From NCBI GenBank assembly GCA_965208025.1, contig OZ242302.1:1798001-1862000 (forward strand): a DNA stretch of 64,000 bases, given 5' to 3'. Below are positions 39,099 to 47,096 of this stretch, in pieces; position 1 is the stretch's first letter; every line of letters begins with the position of its first letter. The stretch comes from Bin80 sp965208025 (GTDB lineage Bacteria; Bacteroidota; Rhodothermia; Rhodothermales; Bin80). The notes under the pieces are model-generated. The model ran no database searches and was not told the DNA's origin. It worked only from the letters and a program-made list of their open reading frames with translations. A program made the translations under genes and the position numbers.

Positions 39099-40277
39099 AT
39101 GTCTGTACCGCTCACTGCTGCCTCTGATCGTGGACCCTCCCCGTATTTTCACGGGCGAGAAAGTATCCAGAGAGATTTCAAGAAAATACTAGAACGAGCC
39201 CACGCCTCAAAGACTGGAACCACCTTTCTAATTCAGGGGGCACCTGGGGCGGGAAAGACTGCTTTACTCTATCAAATGGAGAAAGAGGCCCTGGATCGTC
39301 AGTGGGAAGTCGTTTACATTAACGTGCAAGACTTGTACAACCCTGCCCATCTAGCCCAAACCTTTGGGGAGTCTTATGTTACTCGGAAACAAACTGCCAC
39401 GAACTTAGACGCGAAGGTGTTATCCAGAGAATACATAAAAGAAGTTGCAGGGGATTCAAGCGTGATTCAGGTACTGAAAAGTTTAATTTCGGATTCTGGT
39501 GTGGTTCTGATTCTTGATGAAGCTCAACGAATTGCTGCTTTTGCTGGTAAACCAGAAGAACTTAAAGTAATGGAACTACTGGACGTAATCCATAATGGCA
39601 AATTGGGTCAACCGGCAATTCTTCTGGCAGCGGGATTGGGGCAGACAAAGGCATCTTTTGGTAAACTGGGGATTTCGAGGTTTGGACGGAACTGTGTTGT
39701 AGAGTTGGGGACGTTAAGCAAAGAGTCCGAGCGCTTGGTGATTGAAGACTGGATTCAAAAGGAAGGGAGAGGGCAAGGGGATCCGTCAGCGTGGGTTGAC
39801 GCGATCGCGCGGGAAACGCATGGATGGCCCCAACATATCCAATGCTATGCAGACCTTGCTTCGGAGTATCTGAAAGCAAATGATGGTGCTATGACACTGG
39901 ACGGATTAACCTCCGTACTGGAAGCTGGACACGAAGATCGCAAGGTGTATTACAAGCAACGAGTAGACGATTTCAAGCCATCGGAGATCCAATGCCTCGC
40001 GAAGGCAATCGCAGATGTGCAGCCGGGGATCCCCATGGATGATGTGGATATCGTCTCTTCCATGGCTCAAAAGTTTGGAGACGATCGGGCAGAAGAACTC
40101 TTTAAGAGGCTTGAAGAAAAAGGGATTCTGGAAAAGACCACTTTGGGATATATTGTCCCCATCCCCTCCATGCACATCTGGTTAAAGGAGACCTATACCC
40201 GAGAGACTATTGAGTTCCCCCGCGAGACGCAGAAAAGCCGCGTGGAGCGTGACCGAGGTTCGGTATTTGAGCGGTGA
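39099..40277 (+). CDS. Array P-loop ATPase, copy 2
   Basis: 392 residues, same layout as copy 1: FHGRE box, Walker A GAPGAGKT, Walker B VVLILDEAQ, GWP motif, winged-helix-like end and QKSRVERDRGS tail. N-terminal and central parts are nearly identical to copy 1. The stretch right after Walker B (RIAAFAGKPEELKVMELLDVI) differs strongly from copies 1 and 3. The C-terminal domain (KPSEIQCLAKAIADVQPG) is a different version, shared with copy 3 and not with copy 1. It has its own leader. Confidence 0.85.
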   Translation: MSVPLTAASDRGPSPYFHGRESIQRDFKKILERAHASKTGTTFLIQGAPGAGKTALLYQMEKEALDRQWEVVYINVQDLYNPAHLAQTFGESYVTRKQTATNLDAKVLSREYIKEVAGDSSVIQVLKSLISDSGVVLILDEAQRIAAFAGKPEELKVMELLDVIHNGKLGQPAILLAAGLGQTKASFGKLGISRFGRNCVVELGTLSKESERLVIEDWIQKEGRGQGDPSAWVDAIARETHGWPQHIQCYADLASEYLKANDGAMTLDGLTSVLEAGHEDRKVYYKQRVDDFKPSEIQCLAKAIADVQPGIPMDDVDIVSSMAQKFGDDRAEELFKRLEEKGILEKTTLGYIVPIPSMHIWLKETYTRETIEFPRETQKSRVERDRGSVFER

Positions 40278-40498
40278 TTTCTGCCGTCGCACCTTAGGGT
40301 AGGTCAGAAACGTTTTAGTAACCGTTCCAGTTTTGCGTTCCAGGCATCAAATCGGGGCGTGTTTATGGCGGCTGATTGTATGTATTAAGTACGCTCTGGA
40401 CAAAATGAGCAGGGGCTAAACTGGTTCATTTTCAAATAGAAACTGGAACCGAGCCATCCACAGTCCTGTTGTATAATTGATTACAACCGAGTTGCCTC
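40278..40498 (+). repeat. Intergenic repeat of the ATPase array, copy B
   Basis: 221 bp between copies 2 and 3. Near-identical to 38882-39098 for ~165 bp, then more divergent near the start codon (TTGTATAATTGATTACAACC in place of the usual leader). Confidence 0.85.
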
Positions 40499-41683
40499 AT
40501 GTCCGCCTCCTTCCAATCTAATTTTATCCCCGATCGTGGACGTGCAAAGTATTTCCATGGGCGGACGAAGATATTGGAGAATTTTCAAGGCGTTCTTCGG
40601 TACTCGTCCCAAAATACATGGGGAACCACCTTCCTAATTCAGGGGGCACCTGGGGCGGGAAAGACTGCCCTATTGTTTGAATTGGAAAAAATAGCTTCAA
40701 AGAGTCAATGGGAGGTCGTTTACATTAACGTGCAAGACTTGCACAATCCTGCCCATCTGGCCCAAACCTTTGGGAAGTCTTATGTTACTCGGAAACAAAC
40801 TGCCACGAACTTAGACGCGAAGGTGTTATCCAGAGAACACATAAAAGAAGTTGCAGGGGATTCAAGCGTGATTCAGGTACTGCAAAAGTTGATTCCTGAT
40901 CATGGTGTGGTTCTGATTCTGGATGAAGCTCAACGAATTGCTGATTTTGTTGGCACACCCTACAAGATGGACGTCGGGGGGCTATTGGAAGAAATCCATA
41001 ATGGCAAATTGGGTCAACCAGCAATTCTTCTGGCAGCGGGATTGGGGCCGACAATTACGTCCTTTGGCAAACTGGGGATTTCAAGGTTTTCCGAGGACTG
41101 CGTTGTAGAGTTGAGAGCATTAAGTAAGGAATCCGAGCGCTTGGTGATTGAGGACTGGATCAAAAAGGAGGGGAGAGGGCAAGGGGATCCATCGGCATGG
41201 ATGGATGCGATCGTACAGGAGACACATGGATGGCCCCGACATGTCCACTCTTATGCAAAACACGCTTCGGAGTACTTGCAATCAAATGGTGGTGTCATGA
41301 CATCGGACGGATTAAGTTCTGTACTGGAAGCGGGGCACGAAGCTCGTAAGGTGTATTATAAGCAACGAGTTGACGATCTCAAGCCATCGGAGATCCAATG
41401 CCTTGCGAAAGCAATCGCAGATGTGCAGCCGGGGATCCCCATGGATGATGAGGATATCGTCTCTTCTATGGCTCAAAAGTTTGGAGACGATCGGGCAGAA
41501 GAACTCTTTAAGAGGTTTGAAGAAAAAGGGATTCTGGAAAAGATCACTTTGGGATATATTGTCCCCATCCCCTCTATGCACATCTGGTTAAAGGAGACCT
41601 ATACCCGAGAGAACATTGAGACACCCCGCGAGCCGCAGAAAAGTCGCGTAGATCGTGACCGCGACTCAGGGTTTGGAAGGTGA
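40499..41683 (+). CDS. Array P-loop ATPase, copy 3
   Basis: 394 residues. The first ~40 residues are a different version (SASFQSNFIPDRGRAKYFHGR), but from Walker A (GAPGAGKT) through Walker B (VVLILDEAQ) it is nearly identical to copies 1 and 2. The post-Walker B patch (RIADFVGTPYKMDVGGLLEEI) is again unique. The mid-part is more divergent (SRFSEDCVVELRALSK, GWPRHVHSYAKHAS). The C-terminal domain is that of copy 2, with the same basic tail. Intact frame. Confidence 0.85.
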   Translation: MSASFQSNFIPDRGRAKYFHGRTKILENFQGVLRYSSQNTWGTTFLIQGAPGAGKTALLFELEKIASKSQWEVVYINVQDLHNPAHLAQTFGKSYVTRKQTATNLDAKVLSREHIKEVAGDSSVIQVLQKLIPDHGVVLILDEAQRIADFVGTPYKMDVGGLLEEIHNGKLGQPAILLAAGLGPTITSFGKLGISRFSEDCVVELRALSKESERLVIEDWIKKEGRGQGDPSAWMDAIVQETHGWPRHVHSYAKHASEYLQSNGGVMTSDGLSSVLEAGHEARKVYYKQRVDDLKPSEIQCLAKAIADVQPGIPMDDEDIVSSMAQKFGDDRAEELFKRFEEKGILEKITLGYIVPIPSMHIWLKETYTRENIETPREPQKSRVDRDRDSGFGR

Positions 41684-41959
41684 TCCCCTTCTAATCAATT
41701 CCCTTAAAGGTATAGATGAGACGACTCCCATAGGTAGAGACGAAACGTAGAACATATGCGAAAAGCATCCCCCGATCCACTCAAAATCTATCAATTTTTC
41801 ATTCTGGGCATCGAATCTGTGCGTGTTTATAACCTCTGATCATAATCTGAGTACGTACGCCGTAGACAAAATGAGAGAGGCTAAACAGGTTCATTTCCAG
41901 ATAGATACTTGAACCTATCAATGTGAGTTGTGTCTAATTGAACATAGCCGAACTGTGCC
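41684..41959 (+). repeat. Diverged intergenic repeat of the ATPase array, copy C
   Basis: 276 bp between copies 3 and 4. The second half resembles copies A and B in order (GGCATCGAATCTGTGCGTG, GACAAAATGAGAGAGGC, GTTCATTTCC, GTCTAATTGAACATAG) but with many differences. The first ~100 bp after the stop are unlike the others. Confidence 0.7.
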
Positions 41960-43163
41960 ATGCACCAACTGAACCCACCGCTCACCGCTGCCACTGATCG
42001 TGGACCCTCCCCGTATTTCCACGGACGTGAAAGTATCAGAAACAATTTCAAGAATTTACTGGATCGCTCCCACGCATCAAATACTGGGACAATCTTCCTT
42101 GTTCATGGCCCGCTAGGTGCAGGTAAGACTGCGCTCCTTTATGAATGCCAAAAATACGCATTAGAAGCTGGTTGGAACGTTGTTTTAATTCCTCCAACGG
42201 CCCTTTGGGATACGAATGAGTTACTCAATGCTCTTGGAAAGGGTAGAAAGATGCAGTTGACTCGGGGATCTGGGAAATTTGGTGTAAATGCGCTCATTAA
42301 ACTTGAGGCAGGAGTAGATTTTACTTTACCCGAGAAGGACCGTACCCCACTTGAAGTACTCGGTGGGACAAAGAAGCCTTTACTCATGGTTCTGGATGAA
42401 GCTCAGGTACTGAGCACTGAAGATATTTCCCCCACGAATCATAGAAGTACAGCCACAAGCCTCCTTACCTTTATCCATAATGGAAACATAGGGAAGCCGG
42501 CAATCCTTCTGGCAGCGGGATTGGGGACAACAAAAGCGTCCTTTGGCAAACTGGGGATTTCGAGGTTTGGACGGGACTGTGTTGTTGAGTTGGGGGCGTT
42601 AAGTAAGAAGTCCGAGCGGTTGGTAATTGAGGATTGGATCAAAAAGGATGGGGAAGGACAAGGAGATCCGTCGGCTTGGGTTGACGCAATCGTTCAGGAA
42701 ACGCATGGATGGCCCCAACATATCCAATGCTATGCAGATCTTGCTTCGGTGTACTTGCAGGCAAATGGTGGTATTATGACACAGGACGGACTAACCTCTG
42801 TACTGGAAGCAGGGCACGAAGCTCGCAAGGCGTACTACCAGGGACGGTTGGTTGATTTTTTTTGCTGATCAGATACAGTGCCTAGTGAACTCCCTTCCAG
42901 ATCATCCGTCAGAACACCCTGCTCCACGCACCGAAATAATGTCTGCGTTGACCAAGGAATATGGCGACAGTGAGGCTAAAGATCTATTTAAACGTTTTAT
43001 TGAGAAGGGAATAATAGAGGAGCGTGGAATGGGGTTTGTTGTCCCCATTCCATCCATGCACACTTGGTTAAAGGATACCTATACCAGAGCGAAAACTGAT
43101 CTATCCCTTGAGTAACAAAAACTCCGAATGGAGCGTGGAAGCGATTCTGGATTTGAAAGGTGA
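41960..43163 (+). pseudogene. Array P-loop ATPase, copy 4, frameshifted at a T tract
   Basis: Reads LNPPLTAATDRGPSPYFHGRE, Walker A GPLGAGKT (50-57), Walker B LLMVLDEAQ, then GLGTTKASFGKLGISRFGRD and GWPQHIQCYADLAS nearly identical to copy 1. The segment between Walker A and Walker B is wholly different from copies 1-3 and resembles copy 0 (IPPTALWDTNEL). The frame breaks at eight Ts (42856-42863), ending VDFFC-stop; with seven Ts it continues FFADQIQCLVNSL into a winged-helix part of the copy 1 type. A second break, TAA at 43113-43115, precedes the still recognisable tail QKLRMERGSDSGFER ending at 43163. Confidence 0.85.
42856..42863 (+). repeat. T8 homopolymer at the frameshift of ATPase copy 4
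   Basis: Eight consecutive Ts after GGTTGA. Seven would keep the ATPase frame open (VDFFADQIQ). Such tracts slip in replication, so the length could switch or simply record decay. Confidence 0.9.
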
Positions 43164-43393
43164 TCCTGCAGTTCCTGCTCTAAGGGACTGAACCCAAGGT
43201 GATTTGTGAATCCTGAGCGCACTCGAGGTACGATTTGGATAAATTGAGCAGATGAAAAATCGCCGAGTGAGCAAATTAAATCTGAATATATAAGCATCCC
43301 CTGAAACTCCACGAAAGTCTACAAACACCCCCAAAAGGTTGGTATGGAAATCCATTCTTGAAAGGGTTTCTTCAACCGTAATTGCTCAACGAT

Positions 43394-43933
43394 ATGAATC
43401 AAAATCTTGATCGAATTAGAACCGTGGTACTCATGGGGGCTGAATCCACTGGTAAGTCCACACTTGCAAAGATTTTATCAGAACACTACCAAACGACATG
43501 GGCTGGAGAATATTTGCGACAATTTGTGGATGAGAAAGGAGCACTGCCAGAGCAGAGCGATGTCGATGCGATCGCAAAAGGACACGTAGAACTCGTTTCA
43601 GGCCTGCGTTCCCAAGCGCGTAATGTTCTTTTCGTTGATACGGATCTATTCACCACATGCGTCTATCAGCGCATTTACTTTGGTGAATGTCCGACTTGGA
43701 TAGAAGAATTAGCCCTGATACATAAGTCAGGTCTCTATTTGTTCATGGAACCAGATATCCCGTGGGTGCCTGACCCAGGGCAGCGAGCAAGCCCCGATGA
43801 ACGTATGCGATCCCACTACCTCCTAAGCAAGGAAGCGAAAACTCACTCGCTCAATACCGTTCTCATCCAAGGATCATTTGATCACCGAAGGGAAACTGCC
43901 ATCAGAACTGTCGACCGTTACCTGTCCAGCTAG
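43394..43933 (+). CDS. NadR-like ATPase / nicotinamide riboside kinase-like protein
   Basis: 179 residues from the ATG at 43394. P-loop GAESTGKSTLAKIL, then WAGEYLRQFVDEKG, FVDTDLFTTCVY and EPDIPWVPDPGQRAS, the pattern of the kinase domain of NadR. It probably phosphorylates nicotinamide riboside or a similar nucleoside. The N-terminal adenylyltransferase domain of full NadR is absent. Its end overlaps the converging FGE gene by 4 bp. Confidence 0.85.
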   Translation: MNQNLDRIRTVVLMGAESTGKSTLAKILSEHYQTTWAGEYLRQFVDEKGALPEQSDVDAIAKGHVELVSGLRSQARNVLFVDTDLFTTCVYQRIYFGECPTWIEELALIHKSGLYLFMEPDIPWVPDPGQRASPDERMRSHYLLSKEAKTHSLNTVLIQGSFDHRRETAIRTVDRYLSS

Positions 43934-44784
43934 ATATCCTTTACTAGCCGAAATCCAACATGATAGAGAGCAGTCTCAGGGGTTGAGTGACTACGTCCAG
44001 AAACTCGGTAGCCATGGCACCAGCCTGGCTCACACAAAAAGCTACCCCCTCGCTGCACTTTCTCACTACTTGATGTTGGTTGAACTTCTATTTTTCGATC
44101 GGCATAAGATCGATACCAGTCAGAAGTCCACTCCCATACATTCCCACCCATATCAACGAGTCCCACAGGCGTGGACCCAAATACTCCCACTGGTGACGTC
44201 GTAGCATACCCATCGGCAAGAGTATTAAATCTCGGGAACTGACCATTCCAAACATTCGCTTTGTACTCTCCATCCTCTATGAGTGAATTTCCCCACGCGT
44301 ATTGTCCACGGTTCCCTTGCCGCGCGGCATGCTCCCACTCCACCTCACTGGGGAGTCGCTTACCAATCCATGATGCAAATTCTATAGCATCATTCCAGGA
44401 GACCTGTGTCACAGGATGATCATCAGGGACACGAGGATGATCAAGCCCCAGCGGCCACTCCCAGGTTGCACCTGGAAGGAGCTCCCACTGCCTAGTTGAG
44501 TCATTGAAGATCCCCGCATCCCCAAACGACTCCGCCTGGGAAATGTATCCGGTTGCCTCAACAAATTCACGAAATGCCCCCACAGTGACTGGTGAGATAT
44601 CCATAAAAAATGGCTGAACACGGGTTCGGAACACTGGACGCTCATGCGGCATGCCATTCTCTGATCCAATCTGAGAAATTCCGCCTTGGATAAATACCAT
44701 TCCAGAAGGAGGCTCTGGCGGGGGAGCTTGATGACAAGCCCCGATAAATAAGAACACACTCAAGATGCAGGTTACCCGTCCCAT
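43930..44784 (-). CDS. Formylglycine-generating enzyme (sulfatase-modifying factor), lipoprotein
   Basis: 284 residues. The signal ends LFIGAC (C17), so it is probably a periplasmic lipoprotein. The FGE-sulfatase fold is seen: PPSGMVFIQGG, HPVTQVSWNDAIEFASWIGKRLP, NVWEWTSDWY and RGGSFLCEPGWCHGYR with the two active cysteines C251 and C256 spaced as in aerobic FGE. It would oxidise the C-x-P-S-R cysteine of sulfatases. It overlaps the end of the sulfatase gene just upstream by 13 bp, so the pair is co-expressed. Confidence 0.9.
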   Translation of the reverse strand: MGRVTCILSVFLFIGACHQAPPPEPPSGMVFIQGGISQIGSENGMPHERPVFRTRVQPFFMDISPVTVGAFREFVEATGYISQAESFGDAGIFNDSTRQWELLPGATWEWPLGLDHPRVPDDHPVTQVSWNDAIEFASWIGKRLPSEVEWEHAARQGNRGQYAWGNSLIEDGEYKANVWNGQFPRFNTLADGYATTSPVGVFGSTPVGLVDMGGNVWEWTSDWYRSYADRKIEVQPTSSSEKVQRGGSFLCEPGWCHGYRVSGRSHSTPETALYHVGFRLVKDI

Positions 44785-46169
44785 TCAGGAACCTCAAGTT
44801 GGCTTGGTACCTCCACGATACCAGCTAGATGTTGATCTACGATTGCCTGAATTTCAACCATCACCTCCGGCTCGCGGGCAGCTACATTAAATCGCTCCTC
44901 AGGATCGTGGTCCAAATGGAAAAGAATCGGGGGATCATGTGTGATTTTGGGATCCTGACGATAGGCACTCTGCGTGAAATAATGCATCTTCCATGGCCCC
45001 TTGCGTACTGCCCAAAGATCAACACCGCGATAGTAATAGACTTCCTGTCGCACTTGGACAGTTGGATCCATGAGAACCGGCATCAAATCAACGCCATCCA
45101 TGATTCGATCGTCAGGAATCGGAGCACCCGCAAGGCCCAACAGGGTCGGCATCAAGTCCATCGTAGTTCCGAGTGCCTGCGTTGTATTCCCTTCGGGGAT
45201 CGTTCCAGGCCACCAGGCAATTGCAGGAACCCGCATTCCCCCTTCCCAGGTTGTTCCTTTTCCATCACGTAGAAGCCCTGCACTACCGCCTCGGATTCCC
45301 TCCGTGAGCCAAGGACCGTTATCGCTGGTGAAAATGACCAAAGTATTTTGATCTAACTCCATCTCACGTAACGCGTCCAGTATCTGTCCTACACTCCAAT
45401 CCAATTCCTCAATCACATCTCCATAAAGCCCTCGAGGGCTCCTTCCCGAAAAATCATCCGAGGCAAAGAGTGGAACATGGGGCATGGAATGAGCAAGATA
45501 CAGAAAGAAAGTGCGATCTTGATGATTGCGAATAAATGTGATTGATTCTTCGGTATACCGTTTGGTCAAGAGCCTCTGGTCCGGTTCAGTCTCAATAATT
45601 TCTGTACCCCGCATGAGTGGTAATGGCGGATACGTTTGAACTCTCCCCTTCCCACCAGGGGTAGGCCTCATATCATTTGAGTATGGAATACCAAAATATT
45701 CATCAAATCCATGGTCTGTCGGGAAATGCCCTGAGACATGCCCCAAATGCCACTTCCCAATGATTGCACTCACATAACCCACCGTGCCTAATGCCTCTGG
45801 GATGGTCAATTCTATGCCTGGAAGTCCACCCTGGCTTGGAGGAAAAAGTACTCTGCGACGGTTGTTTGCCATACCACTTCGAATGGGAAGTCTTCCGGTC
45901 AATAAAGCTGCACGGCTTGGAGTGCACACTGGCGAACCCGAGTAAAACTGGGTAAACCGAACTCCCTCCGCAGCCATACGGTCCATGTTCGGAGTCCGAA
46001 TGGTAGGATGTCCATATACCCCCACATCGCCGTACCCCATGTCATCCGTAAAGATCACAATAAAATTAGGAGACTCACGATCCGAACGATGATCACTTCC
46101 GCGCATATTGGTGATGGAGACAATAAGTGAGACAAAAAAGATGCAGGTGGGTATATGATGATACAGCAT
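44772..46169 (-). CDS. Secreted sulfatase
   Basis: 465 residues from the ATG at 46169, which gives a compact signal peptide (CIFFVSLIVSITNMRG); an ATG at 46208 is also possible. The active site C82TPSR86 followed by AALLTGR is type I sulfatase; metal-ligand region FTDDMGYGD, later FTSDNGPW. It hydrolyses sulfate esters outside the cytoplasm. It is directly coupled with the FGE gene downstream. Substrate unknown. Confidence 0.93.
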   Translation of the reverse strand: MLYHHIPTCIFFVSLIVSITNMRGSDHRSDRESPNFIVIFTDDMGYGDVGVYGHPTIRTPNMDRMAAEGVRFTQFYSGSPVCTPSRAALLTGRLPIRSGMANNRRRVLFPPSQGGLPGIELTIPEALGTVGYVSAIIGKWHLGHVSGHFPTDHGFDEYFGIPYSNDMRPTPGGKGRVQTYPPLPLMRGTEIIETEPDQRLLTKRYTEESITFIRNHQDRTFFLYLAHSMPHVPLFASDDFSGRSPRGLYGDVIEELDWSVGQILDALREMELDQNTLVIFTSDNGPWLTEGIRGGSAGLLRDGKGTTWEGGMRVPAIAWWPGTIPEGNTTQALGTTMDLMPTLLGLAGAPIPDDRIMDGVDLMPVLMDPTVQVRQEVYYYRGVDLWAVRKGPWKMHYFTQSAYRQDPKITHDPPILFHLDHDPEERFNVAAREPEVMVEIQAIVDQHLAGIVEVPSQLEVPEWDG

Positions 46170-46236
46170 TCCGAATCGTTTATTGATTACTTGAACAGAA
46201 CTAATCATACGTTACCCACTCCTATTTGGATCACCC

Positions 46237-47094
46237 ATGAAGTTTCGTGCGCTTGTTTCCGTATTGAGTCTTGCGGCGCTCCTGCCGAGTGCATTCGGAC
46301 AGGTCAATTCATGGTATCTTGAACTCAGTGCTGGCCCTTCCTTCAGTGGCGATCTGACTCAGGTAGGGTTTAATTTTGATTCATACTGCTATCCCGGGTA
46401 TCTTTGTTGTGTCGATGGAGTGGATTGTCCAACTGGCTTTCCAAACCAACATTCAGGGTATGAATGGACCTATCAGATCCCGACGGATCCTGGAATAGCA
46501 CTTCAATTCGGTGTTGGTAGAGAACAGGGACGGCTTCGAATTGACGTAAATGGACAATTCTCATCGCGAAACCTGGAATCGATCTTTGACCAGATTACAC
46601 GATTGGATGGATCCCCTACCCCTGTATTAGATCCAGCCTCTGGTGTGGATATTCGGGGTGGATTCTCTATCGGGAAGTTACAGGTCGCCTCTCTGCGAAT
46701 CAATACATTCATTGATTTACTCTCGCCCGATCAAAGAATCCAACCATACTTTGGCTTGGGGACTGGTGTAGCCCGTTCAAGGGTGCATGATATTTACTTT
46801 GAGGCGAGATATTCATGTGTTACGCTACCGTGTACAGAAGATGTGTCTACCTTTGATACCCTTTTTGATGCAGATCTGGAAGATCTGGTACTCCTCACCA
46901 CGGCGCATGTAGGTTTTGAGTATTCGCTTACGGGGAAACTTCTTACTGGGATCCGTTTCAGCTACACGCTACTACAAGATATTACTGGTGAGGCAACCTA
47001 TCTTGAGCATAAGATAGAGGATCTGAATAGCATCACGACCTTTAGCGGGGTAAACCTTATGTCATCCGTGATCACTGTTCGTTACCGCCTATAA
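46237..47094 (+). CDS. Outer membrane beta-barrel protein
   Basis: 285 residues. Signal peptide MKFRALVSVLSLAALLPSAFG followed by QVNSWYLELSAGPSFSGD. Alternating strands with glycine/aromatic turns (IQPYFGLGTGVARS, HVGFEYSLTGKLLTGIRFSYTLL) and a final VITVRYRL strand fit a small barrel of the PorT/OmpW-like kind. A Cys-rich loop (YCYPGYLCCVDGVDC) is unusual. Function unknown. Confidence 0.7.
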   Translation: MKFRALVSVLSLAALLPSAFGQVNSWYLELSAGPSFSGDLTQVGFNFDSYCYPGYLCCVDGVDCPTGFPNQHSGYEWTYQIPTDPGIALQFGVGREQGRLRIDVNGQFSSRNLESIFDQITRLDGSPTPVLDPASGVDIRGGFSIGKLQVASLRINTFIDLLSPDQRIQPYFGLGTGVARSRVHDIYFEARYSCVTLPCTEDVSTFDTLFDADLEDLVLLTTAHVGFEYSLTGKLLTGIRFSYTLLQDITGEATYLEHKIEDLNSITTFSGVNLMSSVITVRYRL

Positions 47095-47096
47095 TC

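Noticed and set aside
37703..43163. Array ATPases as IstB/TniB transposition helpers
   Set aside because: No transposase gene, terminal repeats or target duplication accompanies the units; the layout also has a winged-helix end and tail unlike those helpers.
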